Source of the DNA: an uncultured Rhizobium sp.
GTDB taxonomy: Bacteria; Pseudomonadota; Alphaproteobacteria; Rhizobiales; Rhizobiaceae
Length of the DNA: 64,000 bases
NCBI GenBank assembly: GCA_945952045.1
Contig: CAMFHE010000007.1
Coordinates: forward strand, 62,001-126,000
Direction: 5' to 3'
The position numbers were made by a program, and so were the translations under genes. Shown here piece by piece: positions 18,312 through 29,422 of this stretch. Numbering within the stretch: the stretch's first letter is position 1; each line of letters opens with the position of its first letter. Below the pieces are notes generated by a model. That model was not told where the DNA came from, did no database searches, and saw only the letters and a program-made list of their open reading frames with translations.

Positions 18312-18920
18312 TCACCCCTTCTTCGCCAGATTTTCCAGCTTCTTGACCGCGGTCTCCGGATTTTCCTCGTAAGCGATGGTGCCGGCGAAACGCCCGCCGC
18401 CATCGAGCAGGAACACCGATGCCGTATGGTCCATCGTATAGTCGCCGTTGGGCTCCTTCTCGTCCAGCGGCACCTTCTTGGCATAGACGCGGAAACCCTT
18501 GATCACATCCGCCACTTTTTCCGGCGGGCCGGAAATGCCGACGATGCGCTTGGACACGTTGGAGACATACTGGCCCATGATCTCGGGCGTGTCGCGCTCG
18601 GGATCGACGGTGACGAAATAGGCGTTCAGCTTGGTGCCATCAGGGTCTACCTTGGCGAGCCAGCCATCGAGTTCGAACAGCGTCGTCGGGCAGACTTCGG
18701 GGCAATGGGTAAAGCCGAAGAACAAGGCTGACGGCTTGCCGCGAAACGCCTGTTCGGTGATCGGCTTGCCATCCTGCGAAACAAGCTGGAACGGCACGCC
18801 ATAGGGTCCGTCAGCAATTTCCTGGCGCGTCTTGGTCATCTCCAGCGTCAGCCAGCCAAGCACCCCGGCGACGACGACGATGGCGACCCAGATAACGATT
18901 CGGAAGCGCTTCATGGACAT
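18312..18920 (-). CDS. SCO1/SenC-family copper chaperone / thiol-disulfide protein
   Basis: This 202-residue protein has an N-terminal membrane anchor (residues about 7-24) and a periplasmic thioredoxin-like fold. The copper ligands are visible: two Cys in FTHCPEVCP (CxxxC) and the distant His in MDHTASVFL. Family members deliver copper to, or reduce, the CuA centre of cytochrome c oxidase; that role is inferred here because no oxidase genes lie nearby. It is followed by prmA after a 128-bp gap, so co-transcription is possible but not obvious. Confidence 0.9.
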   Translation of the reverse strand: MSMKRFRIVIWVAIVVVAGVLGWLTLEMTKTRQEIADGPYGVPFQLVSQDGKPITEQAFRGKPSALFFGFTHCPEVCPTTLFELDGWLAKVDPDGTKLNAYFVTVDPERDTPEIMGQYVSNVSKRIVGISGPPEKVADVIKGFRVYAKKVPLDEKEPNGDYTMDHTASVFLLDGGGRFAGTIAYEENPETAVKKLENLAKKG

Positions 18921-19185
18921 TGGAGCCCCTTTTCTACCCTGTCTGCTGCAAGAGCCCGCCTGATATCGGCTCGGCCGATGTCTTGCAAATCAAGAAGTCC
19001 GTGAAATCCCACGGAATCGGGGCGGTGCGTCAATTTTTAGCGAAAGTTTAAACAGTGTTTGCAACAGTGAGCATCGCGTTGGCGGGCAAAAGCCGCGATG
19101 ACATCATGTCAGCCGATCCGAAGCGGCACTGCGCATGCACCCAGCCACATCGTATGCGGCACTACGACCGCCAGGTTAGCACGGA

Positions 19186-21147
19186 ATGACTTCCAGGCAG
19201 ATTCGAAAGACCCTTTCGGTGCGGCAGCGGCTTCTGACGCTGACCTGTGCGTCGTTGATCGGTTTTGGCGGCGTCATCGCCGTCGGCTGGTATGAAAACG
19301 GCCATGTCAGCGGCGCGTTGAACCGGGCAACGGAAATCCAGCGCAATGTCGACCGCGTCAACGAGATGCGTGTCGCCAATCTCAATCTTGTGCTGACGGC
19401 GATGGATACGATCATCGACCGCAATGACCGCGTCGTTTCCCCGGAGCGGATCGAGATCATCGCCAAGTCGCTGCAAAGCCTGCGCGAAGGCGGTGACCAG
19501 ATGCGTGCCGTGGCCGCCGAAATCGGCAAGCCGGACATCGTTTCCGCCTATGACGCCGATCTTGCCGAATTGCAGAGCAAAATCCAGGTCGACCTCAAGC
19601 GGATGGTCGAAACCGGCGCACCGGAGGCCGACTACGCCAAACTCGACGACGTCGTCGATGGCGCTGGCGCGCGCATGAAAGAAATGCTGCAGACCCTGTG
19701 CACCGAAGGCCGGAAGGTCGTCGATCTGCGCGTCGCCGACGCGGGTGCGGCATCATCACAATCGCTCTTCCTGCAAACCGCCTGCGGCCTGCTGGCGCTG
19801 CTTCTCACCATCGGCCTGCAGGCATGGCATGGCGGACGGCTGCGCCGCGGCATACACGGCCTGCGCGACAGCATGCAGCGCATCATCGGTGGCGACTACA
19901 CGTCGCCGGTCTCCGAAATCGATACCAGCGACGAAATCGGCGAAATGGCGCGCTCGACCGAGCTGTTCCGCCAGGCCGCTTTGGAAAAGCGTGATCTCGA
20001 AGCCGCCAGCGAAACAGCGCGCGGCGAGCGCGAGCGCGAACGGCTCGGCCGCGAAGCCGCAAAGACGGAAGAGGATCGCGAAGTCCGCGCCGCGGTTGAA
20101 GCGCTGGCCGGCGGGCTGACCCGCCTGTCGGATGGCGATATTTCCGTGCGCCTCGAGCGGCCCTTCCGCGCCGATCTCGAGCAACTGCGTCAGGACTTCA
20201 ACCGCACGACCGAAAAGCTCAGCGACGTTCTGGTCCAGATCCGTGAAAACGGCTCCTCGATCGAGGCCAACAGCCGCCAGATGCGCGCCTCCGCCGACGA
20301 TCTGGCCCGCCGCACGGAACAGCAAGCCGCATCGCTGGAAGAAACCTCCGCAGCGCTCGAAGAAATTACCGCCACGGTGCGCAGCACCACCAACCGCGCC
20401 GAAGAGGCGAGCCTGATGGTCGACGACACCCGCGCCCGCACCAATCAGGGCGGACGCATCGTCGGCGACGCCATGGAGGCGATGGAGCGCATCGAGCGCG
20501 CATCGAGCGAAATCGGCACGATCATCAACGTCATCGATGAAATCGCCTTCCAGACCAATCTGCTGGCGCTGAACGCCGGCGTCGAGGCCGCTCGCGCCGG
20601 CGAAGCGGGCAAGGGCTTCGCCGTCGTCGCCCAGGAAGTGCGCGAGCTTGCCGGCCGCACCGCCACCGCCGCAAAGGACGTCAAACACCTGGTGTCGAAA
20701 TCGAGCACCGAAGTGAAGACCGGGGTCGATCTCGTCACCGCCACCGGTGATGCACTCCGCCAGATCGGCGAGGACGTTTCGCGCATCAACGATCACGTCA
20801 AGGCGATCGTCACGTCCGCCCGCGAGCAATCCGTCGGCCTCACCGAAATCAACACCGCCGTCAGCCAGATGGATCAGGCGACGCAGAAGAACGCGGCAAT
20901 GGTCGAAGAAACCAATGCCGCCAGCCATGCACTGGCCGGCGACGCCGAAAACCTGGCGCAACTGGTCGGCCAGTTCCAGATTCGCGAAGGCGCCCGCGCC
21001 GCTCGCGCACCGCAGGCGGCAAGCGCTGCCTCGCGTCCAGCACCGTCTCCCGCAAGGCGCCTCGTCGGCAAGCTTGCGGGAGCATTCACATCCGGCAGCG
21101 CCGTTTCGAGGACGGCTGCCGCAAGCGAAGAGTGGGAAGAGTTTTGA
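19186..21147 (+). CDS. Methyl-accepting chemotaxis protein with two HAMP domains
   Basis: This 653-residue receptor has TM1 at about residues 15-35, a periplasmic helical sensor to about 185, and TM2 at about 188-208. A first HAMP follows ([18 protein letters not shown]). A charged coiled linker leads to a second HAMP-like unit ([19 protein letters not shown]). The signalling hairpin tip is conserved ([20 protein letters not shown]). After an Ala/Pro/Ser-rich flexible tail the protein ends EEWEEF, matching the xWxxF pentapeptide that tethers CheR or CheB. The cheW gene follows directly. The ligand is unknown; the helical periplasmic domain gives no family clue. Confidence 0.93.
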   Translation: MTSRQIRKTLSVRQRLLTLTCASLIGFGGVIAVGWYENGHVSGALNRATEIQRNVDRVNEMRVANLNLVLTAMDTIIDRNDRVVSPERIEIIAKSLQSLREGGDQMRAVAAEIGKPDIVSAYDADLAELQSKIQVDLKRMVETGAPEADYAKLDDVVDGAGARMKEMLQTLCTEGRKVVDLRVADAGAASSQSLFLQTACGLLALLLTIGLQAWHGGRLRRGIHGLRDSMQRIIGGDYTSPVSEIDTSDEIGEMARSTELFRQAALEKRDLEAASETARGERERERLGREAAKTEEDREVRAAVEALAGGLTRLSDGDISVRLERPFRADLEQLRQDFNRTTEKLSDVLVQIRENGSSIEANSRQMRASADDLARRTEQQAASLEETSAALEEITATVRSTTNRAEEASLMVDDTRARTNQGGRIVGDAMEAMERIERASSEIGTIINVIDEIAFQTNLLALNAGVEAARAGEAGKGFAVVAQEVRELAGRTATAAKDVKHLVSKSSTEVKTGVDLVTATGDALRQIGEDVSRINDHVKAIVTSAREQSVGLTEINTAVSQMDQATQKNAAMVEETNAASHALAGDAENLAQLVGQFQIREGARAARAPQAASAASRPAPSPARRLVGKLAGAFTSGSAVSRTAAASEEWEEF

Positions 21148-21149
21148 GC

Positions 21150-21614
21150 ATGTCCAACGCCATCAAGCAGTCGGGATCCTATCTCGAGATCGTATCGTTC
21201 CATCTGGGCGATCAGGAGTTCTGCATTGACATCATGGCCATCCGCGAAATCCGCGGCTGGGCGCCGGTGACGCCGATGCCGCATACGCCGCCCTATGTGC
21301 TGGGCCTTATCAACCTGCGCGGCGCGGTGATCCCAGTCATCGACATGGCCTGCCGCCTCGGCATGAAGATGACCGAGCCCTCCGAGCGCTCGGCGATCAT
21401 CGTTACCTATATCGAGGGCAAGCTGGTCGGCCTGCTGGTCGAGCAGGTTTCCGACATGATGACCATTCGCAGCGAAGATCTGCAGCCGCCGCCGGAAGTC
21501 ATCCCGGATGCGCAGCGCGCCTTCTGCCGCGGCATCGTCGCGCTTGAGAAGAACATGGTCTGCTTCCTGAACCTGGATACCGTCATCGCCGACGAACTGG
21601 CGCAGGCCGCTTAA
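21150..21614 (+). CDS. cheW: Chemotaxis coupling protein CheW
   Basis: This 154-residue protein starts at ATG 21150, two bases after the MCP stop, with GGAAGAG upstream; the frame also has a GTG at 21132 that overlaps the MCP. The CheW SH3-like fold is recognisable from YLEIVSFHLGDQEFCIDI, IREIRGWAPVTPMPHTP, VLGLINLRGAVIPVIDM and the final VCFLNLDTVI. It links the receptor to CheA. No cheA, cheY, cheB or cheR is present in the window, so this is a receptor-coupler pair outside a main chemotaxis operon. Confidence 0.95.
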   Translation: MSNAIKQSGSYLEIVSFHLGDQEFCIDIMAIREIRGWAPVTPMPHTPPYVLGLINLRGAVIPVIDMACRLGMKMTEPSERSAIIVTYIEGKLVGLLVEQVSDMMTIRSEDLQPPPEVIPDAQRAFCRGIVALEKNMVCFLNLDTVIADELAQAA

Positions 21615-21802
21615 AAAGCAGCCGGCCGGTCTTGCCGCCACTCTTCCTCGACAGCCGCCCTGCCCATCCGGCTGGGCGGCTAAAGGCGTTCGTACCGCGC
21701 CCTTTCGGCATTATGGTTAACAAAATCTGAAAAAAGCGGAACTCGAACCGATTCACCGACGTTGTCTGACTGGATTTCCCGGAATATCGGAGGAACTCGG
21801 TC

Positions 21803-22219
21803 ATGAAGACCTTCACCTGTACGCTTGGCGCCGCCCTCGCACTGGGGGCAACGTTGGTTGCTGCAAGCCCCGTCCTGGCCGCAGCACAGAAGGGCCCACG
21901 GCTTGGCTTCGACGTCGCAGCGCTGGAAGATCGCATGATGGCGCCGGATATGATGGCGCCCGACATGATGACGACCGGCTCGATCAATGCACATCGCCCC
22001 TTCAGCGTCGTCTTCCTCGACGATCTGGCGCCGAACGACCCGTTGCGCCGCACTGTGGAGCAGCAGGCAGAAAATCCTGTGCACAGGGCCGCAGCGCGTG
22101 GCTTCGTCACTGCCGACCCGACAGTCTCTGCGCAACTGCGCGCCCAGAGCCTTGACGAGAGCAACATCGTCGGCATCGGGAAGGACGGCGAAGGCAATGA
22201 CGTGATCTACGTCCGCTGA
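21803..22219 (+). CDS. Small secreted protein of unknown function
   Basis: This 138-residue protein has a clear signal peptide cleaved after about residue 26 (PVLAAA). I do not recognise the mature protein. It contains a short tandem repeat (MMAPDMMAPDMM, residues 45-56) encoded by two near-identical 15-bp units at 21935-21970. The C-terminal part (SAQLRAQSLDESNIVGIGKD) resembles a small conserved segment. The gene has a GGAGG site before ATG 21803 and no operon partners. It is probably a periplasmic protein. Confidence 0.75.
   Translation: MKTFTCTLGAALALGATLVAASPVLAAAQKGPRLGFDVAALEDRMMAPDMMAPDMMTTGSINAHRPFSVVFLDDLAPNDPLRRTVEQQAENPVHRAAARGFVTADPTVSAQLRAQSLDESNIVGIGKDGEGNDVIYVR
21935..21970 (+). 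repeat. 15-bp tandem repeat inside the secreted-protein gene
   Basis: There are two copies of ATGATGGCGCC-S-GA-Y followed by a third partial ATGATG, encoding MMAPD twice. Copy number may vary between strains through slippage, in frame. Confidence 0.7.
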
Positions 22220-22247
22220 AATCTTCAGCCGAAGCCGGAAACGAAAT

Positions 22248-22278
22248 CCGCCCCGAGACCGGAAGGTCTGCGGGGCGG
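22248..22278 (+). terminator. Hairpin downstream of the secreted-protein gene
   Basis: The outer stem CCGCCCC/GGGGCGG and inner stem AGACC/GGTCT enclose a GGAA tetraloop. It lies 28 bp after the stop. There is no T-run behind it, so termination is likely but not textbook. Confidence 0.5.
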
Positions 22279-22489
22279 CAATCGATTCCGGCAAAGGGGT
22301 AATTTCACCGGTTCCAATTCGGGCAAGACATGAACACACGGAGCCGAAGCGTCCCCCGGACCGTTTGGATGTCCGCCCGATGTTGCATCATTTTCTCATT
22401 TCGGGAAAGCGCTCTATCGGGATAGGTGCAATAATGTTTTATCCTCAACCGACTTTTTTTGGGCAGAGGTCGCTAATATAGCCCTGAAA

Positions 22490-22981
22490 TCAGGGCTTTC
22501 CCTTCGTCCAGTTTACTTGTTGACCGTAAAGCGGAACTGTGGAGATCGCCATCTTCGCCGATCCATCCGTCAGTTCACGGGTGTGAACGAGGTAAATCAA
22601 AGTATCGTTGGCCTTGTCGTAGATGCGATTGACGACCAGTTTCTTCCAGATCAGCGACATGCCCTCGCGGAAAACTTCCTCGCCGTCCTTGGACAGATCG
22701 ATGTCACCGACCTCGACCGGGCCGGTCTGTCGGCAGGCGATGGAATTATTGGAAGGGTCCTCGAACCATTTGCCGTTCTTCAGCCGGTCGATGACGCTGC
22801 GATCGAAATAGGTGACGTGGCAGGTAATGCCCTTGACCTTGGGATCGGCCACCGCCTCGACGATGATGTCGTTGCCGATCCAGTCGACCCCGACCTTGCC
22901 GACCACTTCGGCCTTTGCTGCAACCGCTCCGCCGAGAACAGCCGCAGCGACCAATCCTGCACGAACACTCTTGCCGATCAT
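22490..22981 (-). CDS. creA: CreA family periplasmic protein
   Basis: This 163-residue protein starts at ATG 22981, directly behind GGAAGGAG; a longer frame to 22999 has no such site. The signal peptide covers residues 1-23 or so (AAKA cleavage). The mature protein shows the CreA pattern: VGKVGVDWIGNDIIVEAV, DPKVKGITCHVTYF, PSNNSIACRQTGP and a late VNRIYDKANDTLIYLVHTR. The molecular role of CreA is not established. A palindrome (AGCCCTGA/TCAGGGCT, about 22480-22497) overlaps the stop codon and may end transcription. Confidence 0.92.
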   Translation of the reverse strand: MIGKSVRAGLVAAAVLGGAVAAKAEVVGKVGVDWIGNDIIVEAVADPKVKGITCHVTYFDRSVIDRLKNGKWFEDPSNNSIACRQTGPVEVGDIDLSKDGEEVFREGMSLIWKKLVVNRIYDKANDTLIYLVHTRELTDGSAKMAISTVPLYGQQVNWTKGKP

Positions 22982-23041
22982 GGCGTCTCCTTCCGACAAT
23001 ATATGCGTCAGAGATAGGCATCGCCTCCCCCTTCGCCAAGA

Positions 23042-25207
<2,166 letters not shown>

Positions 25208-25311
25208 TCACTCCGGGCAAAGGTTTCGCCAGTGACATTTAGAGATTATAGCATCGAAGGGAAGTCGGTAAGCGGTCACACAGGGCGCTAACAACAGCAA
25301 ATTGCCGGCGT

Positions 25312-26985
25312 TCACACGCCGCCGGTCAAAAGCCGCTTGGCGGCGGCACGCGCTTCCTCGGTAACCGATTCGCCGGCAAGCATACGGGCAATCTCTTCCG
25401 TCCGATCCGATGGCGCCATGGTCACGACACGGGTCGTCACACGGTCGCTGCCGGCGGCGGCCAGCCCCTTGGAAATCTGGAAATGGGTGATGGCCCGGGC
25501 AGCCACCTGCGGCGCATGGGTGACGGTCAGAACCTGCACCGTGTCCGACAGCCGCTTCAGGCGCTGGCCGATGGCATCCGCCACCGCGCCGCCGACGCCC
25601 GTATCGATTTCGTCGAAGACCAGCGTCGGGGCAGAACCGCGATCGGCAAGCGCCACCTTCAGCGCCAGCAGGAAACGCGAGAGTTCGCCGCCAGAGGCGA
25701 CCTTGGTGATCGGCCCCGGCCGCGTACCCGGATTGGTCTGCACATGGAATTCGGCGACGTCGATGCCCTCCGCCGTCGCCTGCTCGGCATCGGTGGTCAT
25801 CTGCACGGTGAAACGGGCGCGCTCCAGCTTCAGCGCCGGCAGCTCCACCATCACCGCCTCGGACAAAGCCTCAGCCGCCACATGGCGCTTCGCGGAAAGG
25901 TTCCGGGCTGCCGCGTCGAAAGCCTCGCGCGCGGCGGCCACCTGCCGCTCCAGTTCCGCCAGCCGCTCCTCGCCGGCATCCAGCTCGGCAAGATCGGCGA
26001 TCATCTTCTGGGCCAGCGCCGGCAGGTCGGTGACGGGCACGGAATATTTGCGGGAGGCGGCGCGCAACGCAAACAGCCGTTCCTCGACGCGCTCCAGCTC
26101 GCGCGGATCGTACTCCGTCTTGCGCAGCGCCGCCTCGATTTCCATCTGCGCATTCGACAACTGGTCGAGCGCCGAATCGAGCATCTGCACCGCGTCCTCG
26201 AGCAAACCGGGCGCTTCATGGCTCTTGCGCTCCAGCCGGCGCACCAGCGAAGCGATATGCGGCACGGGCGAGGCATTGCCGTTCAGGAAATCGCTGGCCT
26301 CGGAAATGTCGCCGGCGATGCGCTCGGCCTTCTGCATGCGTGAGCGGCTTTCAGCCAGCGCCTCCTCCTCGCCGTCCTGCGGCGAGAGCACTTCCAGCTC
26401 TTCGACGGAAGCGCGCAGGTAATCGGCCTCGCGGGCGGCAGTCTCGACCTTTTCGCGATGCTTGCGCAAGGTGCGCTCATTGTCACGCCAGGTGCGATAG
26501 AGGGCGGCAACGCCCGTCGCCTCGTCACCGAGGCCGGCGAAGGCATCGAGCAATTGGCGGTGAGCGTCGGTATCGATCAGGGCGCGGTCATCGTGCTGGC
26601 CGTGGATTTCGACAAGCATCTGCCCGGCCTGGCGCATCAGCTGCACGCCGACCGGCTGGTCATTGACGAATGCCTTGGTGCGGCCGTCCGCCGATTGCTG
26701 GCGGCGGAAGATCAGGTCGCCATCGTCATCGATGCCGTTGTCGCGCAGCAGGCGACGGGCGGCATGATCCATCGGCACGTCGAACACGGCCGTCACCTGG
26801 CCCTTGTCCTCTCCATGGCGAACAAGGCCGCCATCGCCGCGCCCGCCGAGCGCCAGCGAAAGACTGTCGAGGAGGATGGACTTGCCCGCGCCCGTCTCGC
26901 CGGTCAGCACCGACAGCCCGGACTCGAAAGCCAGATCCAGCCGCTCGATCAGAACGATATCGCGGATCGATAGCTGGGTGAGCAT
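25312..26985 (-). CDS. recN: DNA repair protein RecN (SMC-like ATPase)
   Basis: This 557-residue protein has Walker A at residues about 31-41 (TGETGAGKSILL). The long coiled-coil arms lie in the middle (about 150-370). The C-terminal ABC signature and Walker B region includes VASGGELSRFLLALKVAL and TLVFDEIDTGVGG. It gathers broken DNA ends for recombinational double-strand-break repair. It starts 14 bp after the end of bamD, so it is probably co-transcribed with it. Confidence 0.96.
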   Translation of the reverse strand: MLTQLSIRDIVLIERLDLAFESGLSVLTGETGAGKSILLDSLSLALGGRGDGGLVRHGEDKGQVTAVFDVPMDHAARRLLRDNGIDDDGDLIFRRQQSADGRTKAFVNDQPVGVQLMRQAGQMLVEIHGQHDDRALIDTDAHRQLLDAFAGLGDEATGVAALYRTWRDNERTLRKHREKVETAAREADYLRASVEELEVLSPQDGEEEALAESRSRMQKAERIAGDISEASDFLNGNASPVPHIASLVRRLERKSHEAPGLLEDAVQMLDSALDQLSNAQMEIEAALRKTEYDPRELERVEERLFALRAASRKYSVPVTDLPALAQKMIADLAELDAGEERLAELERQVAAAREAFDAAARNLSAKRHVAAEALSEAVMVELPALKLERARFTVQMTTDAEQATAEGIDVAEFHVQTNPGTRPGPITKVASGGELSRFLLALKVALADRGSAPTLVFDEIDTGVGGAVADAIGQRLKRLSDTVQVLTVTHAPQVAARAITHFQISKGLAAAGSDRVTTRVVTMAPSDRTEEIARMLAGESVTEEARAAAKRLLTGGV

Positions 26986-26999
26986 GGCTTATCCGGCCG

Positions 27000-27848
27000 T
27001 CAAGTGCCCAGGAGCAGCTTCTTGCCGGCGCGCGCGATCCAGGAGCCGGAGCTCTCGCGCGGCTCGACGCCGCCGCTCTGCAGCAGCTTGTAGCTGTCCG
27101 CATACCACTGGCTGTCAGGATAGTTATGGCCCAGCACGGCGGCCGCGGTCTGCGCTTCCTGCACGATGCCCATGGCGTAATAGGATTCCACGAGACGCGC
27201 CAGCGCTTCCTCGACCTGATTGGTGTTGGAGAACTGCTCGACGACGACGCGGAAGCGCGAAATCGCCGCCAGATATTCCTTGCGTTCGAGATAGTAGCGG
27301 CCGATCTGCATTTCCTTGCCGGCGAGCTGGTCGCGGGCGAAGCGGATCTTGGACTGCGCATCGTCGACATATTGCGACTTCGGATAGTTCTGCACCACCT
27401 TCATCATCGCTTCGATGGTCTTGGCGGCGGCGCGCTGGTCCTGCGTCACATCCGAAATCTGCTTCGAATAGGACAGGCCGATCAGGTACTGCACATAATC
27501 GGCATCCTGCGAATGCGGATACTGGCCCATGTAGCGGTTGCCGGTCGTGATCGCCTCGTCATACTTCGCCTGGCGATATTTGACGAAGGTCGACATGACG
27601 AGCGCCTTGCGCGCCCAGTCGGTGAAGGGATGCTGCTGGTCGATGGCGTCGAACTTGCGGCCCGCTTCGGCCGTGTTGCCGGCGCGCAGGTTTGCCAGGC
27701 CCTGATTATAGAGGGTTTCCGGCGGATCGGTCTCGACGCCCAGCTTGGTGATGTCGATGTCGGGATCGGTCTGGCAACCGGAAACGAAGGCAGCCGTACC
27801 TGCCAACAGCAAGGAAACGCATACCATTCTTGCCGTCTTCTTCATCAT
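27000..27848 (-). CDS. bamD: Outer-membrane protein assembly factor BamD (ComL), lipoprotein
   Basis: From ATG 27848 the protein has 282 residues, with a signal peptide ending in FVSGC so that Cys25 is lipidated. The rest consists of TPR-like helical repeats starting [15 protein letters not shown] and containing the BamD-typical [15 protein letters not shown], [14 protein letters not shown] and [10 protein letters not shown] segments. It works with BamA to fold outer-membrane beta-barrels. ATG 27869 is an alternative start adding seven residues. It follows lpxC in the same direction after a terminator and a repeat. Confidence 0.94.
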   Translation of the reverse strand: MMKKTARMVCVSLLLAGTAAFVSGCQTDPDIDITKLGVETDPPETLYNQGLANLRAGNTAEAGRKFDAIDQQHPFTDWARKALVMSTFVKYRQAKYDEAITTGNRYMGQYPHSQDADYVQYLIGLSYSKQISDVTQDQRAAAKTIEAMMKVVQNYPKSQYVDDAQSKIRFARDQLAGKEMQIGRYYLERKEYLAAISRFRVVVEQFSNTNQVEEALARLVESYYAMGIVQEAQTAAAVLGHNYPDSQWYADSYKLLQSGGVEPRESSGSWIARAGKKLLLGT

Positions 27849-28066
27849 CAACGACCCCGTCCGTTTCATTCGGTCTGATCCCACTTGCCGCCCCGATTGC
27901 TCCGCGGCGCTCAACTGCTGGCGTTTCTAGCCATAAAAGCACCCGGAGAGCAACGCAATGATGAGGCATTAACGCATTTTTATGGCAAGGCAAGCCACAA
28001 TTGAAGGTTTAAGACGCTTTGCAAATACAGGAAAAGATTTGAAAATTTCCCTTTAAGCATTTTTGC

Positions 28067-28110
28067 GCATTTCCGGACGGAAAACCGTTTCACACTTTTC
28101 CTGGAAATGC
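28067..28110 (+). repeat. 44-bp rhizobial-type intergenic palindrome (copy 2)
   Basis: The ends GCATTTCCGG / CTGGAAATGC are inverted with one mismatch. The core reads ACGGAAAACCG then CACTTTTC. I recognise this as the style of the highly repeated intergenic palindromes in rhizobial genomes. It lies between lpxC and bamD, next to the lpxC terminator. Confidence 0.75.
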
Positions 28111-28143
28111 ACCGGTTGCAAGACGCCACGAAGACCTTGCACG

Positions 28144-28173
28144 AAAAAAGCCGCCCTGGAGGGAGCGGCTTTG
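28144..28173 (-). terminator. Rho-independent terminator after lpxC
   Basis: On the minus strand the stem AAAGCCGC / GCGGCTTT-like arms enclose a short loop and are followed by six T residues. It lies about 20 bp after the lpxC stop. Confidence 0.85.
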
Positions 28174-28192
28174 AATTTCGAAATTTTGATGC

Positions 28193-29149
28193 TCACGCCG
28201 ACCAGGGCGCGAATTCAGGCGCGTTGACCGCCACGAATTCCCGCGCGCCGACTCGCTGGCGGGCTGCCGGCGGCTCGACCACTTCGTAAGCCGTGGGATC
28301 GCTGAGCAGCGCCTTCAGCGCCTGCGCGTTCATGCGATGGCCGCCGCGATAGGAACGGTAGCAGCCGATGAACTGCGCGCCGGCCATGGCAAGGTCGCCG
28401 ACCGCATCCAGCGTCTTGTGGCGCACGAACTCGTCGCCCTTGTAGCGCAGACCCTCGATATTGATCACGGCATGGTCGTCGGAGATGACGACGGAATTTT
28501 CCAGCGACGAACCCAGCGCATAACCGGCGGCCCACAGGCGCTCGACATCGCGCATGAAGCCGAAGGTGCGAGCCCGCGACAGTTCCGTCTTGAAGGTTTG
28601 GGCAGTCAGGTCGCCCTTCCAGGACTGGCGGCCGATCAGCGGCGTTTCGAAATCGATCTCCACTTCGAAGCGCGTGCCGTCATAGGGCAGGAATTCCGAC
28701 CAGGAGGCGCCCGATTCGATGCGAACCGGCTTGACGACGCGAATGTAGCGGCGCTTGACGCCGAGCGTCTTGGTGCCGACCTGCTCGATGGCTTCGATGA
28801 AAGGCTCGGAGCTGCCGTCCATGATCGGCATTTCCGCGCCGTGAACCTCGACGACGATATTGTCGATACCCATCGCGTAGAGCGCGGCCATCACATGTTC
28901 GACGGTGGCGATGGAACGGTCCGGCTGGACGCCGAGTACGGTGCAGAGATCGGTATTGCCGACCTGAGACGACACGGCCCGCACTTCCGCCACGACCTCA
29001 CCTTCAGTCACCCGCTGGAAGACGATGCCCGTCCCGGCTTCGGCCGGATGGAACACGATCGAGACGGGGGTTCCCGAATGAACGCCGATGCCATTGAGCC
29101 CAACCGGGCTTGCAATCGTCGTCTGAAACCCCAGCAATCCTATCGCCAT
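28193..29149 (-). CDS. lpxC: UDP-3-O-acyl-N-acetylglucosamine deacetylase
   Basis: This 318-residue protein starts at ATG 29149 (MAIGLLG...), with AGAAGG upstream; the longer frame does not fit the family. LpxC catalyses the committed step of lipid A synthesis. Zinc ligands are recognisable: the His of VEHVMAALYA, and the His and Asp of HKTLDAVGDLAMAG. The catalytic His lies in the late GGHRMNAQAL region, and the FMRDVE substrate region is conserved. It lies between ftsZ and bamD in the same direction, with its own terminators on both sides, so it is probably a single-gene unit. Confidence 0.97.
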   Translation of the reverse strand: MAIGLLGFQTTIASPVGLNGIGVHSGTPVSIVFHPAEAGTGIVFQRVTEGEVVAEVRAVSSQVGNTDLCTVLGVQPDRSIATVEHVMAALYAMGIDNIVVEVHGAEMPIMDGSSEPFIEAIEQVGTKTLGVKRRYIRVVKPVRIESGASWSEFLPYDGTRFEVEIDFETPLIGRQSWKGDLTAQTFKTELSRARTFGFMRDVERLWAAGYALGSSLENSVVISDDHAVINIEGLRYKGDEFVRHKTLDAVGDLAMAGAQFIGCYRSYRGGHRMNAQALKALLSDPTAYEVVEPPAARQRVGAREFVAVNAPEFAPWSA

Positions 29150-29365
29150 GAATATGCGCCTTCTCTTGTCGGGACCACGCGCATCCGGTTGTCGGAACAC
29201 AGGCCCTTCGCTTGTTCTTTCGGCGCTTCGAACCGGTGAGTCCGATCGCCTTCATTCTCTACATACGCGGCGGGGAACGACATTCCAAATCACTGTTTCT
29301 TTCGCTTTGTTACGAACTCACGTAATTGAAAAGAAACGAATTTTTAACATTTTGAGACAGGCTGA

Positions 29366-29399
29366 AACACAAACGCCCGGGCATGGCTGCCCGGGCGTT
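29366..29399 (-). terminator. Rho-independent terminator after ftsZ
   Basis: An 11-bp perfect stem (AACGCCCGGGC / GCCCGGGCGTT) has a 6-nt loop. On the minus strand it is followed by TGTGTTT. It closes the ftsZ transcript upstream of lpxC. Confidence 0.8.
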
Positions 29400-29422
29400 C
29401 GCTAGCGAAGATTCAAGGTCCG

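Noticed and set aside
22480..22497. Terminator of creA (AGCCCTGA/TCAGGGCT)
   Set aside because: It is a perfect palindrome with only a 2-nt loop and no T-run; it is mentioned under creA but not called as a terminator.
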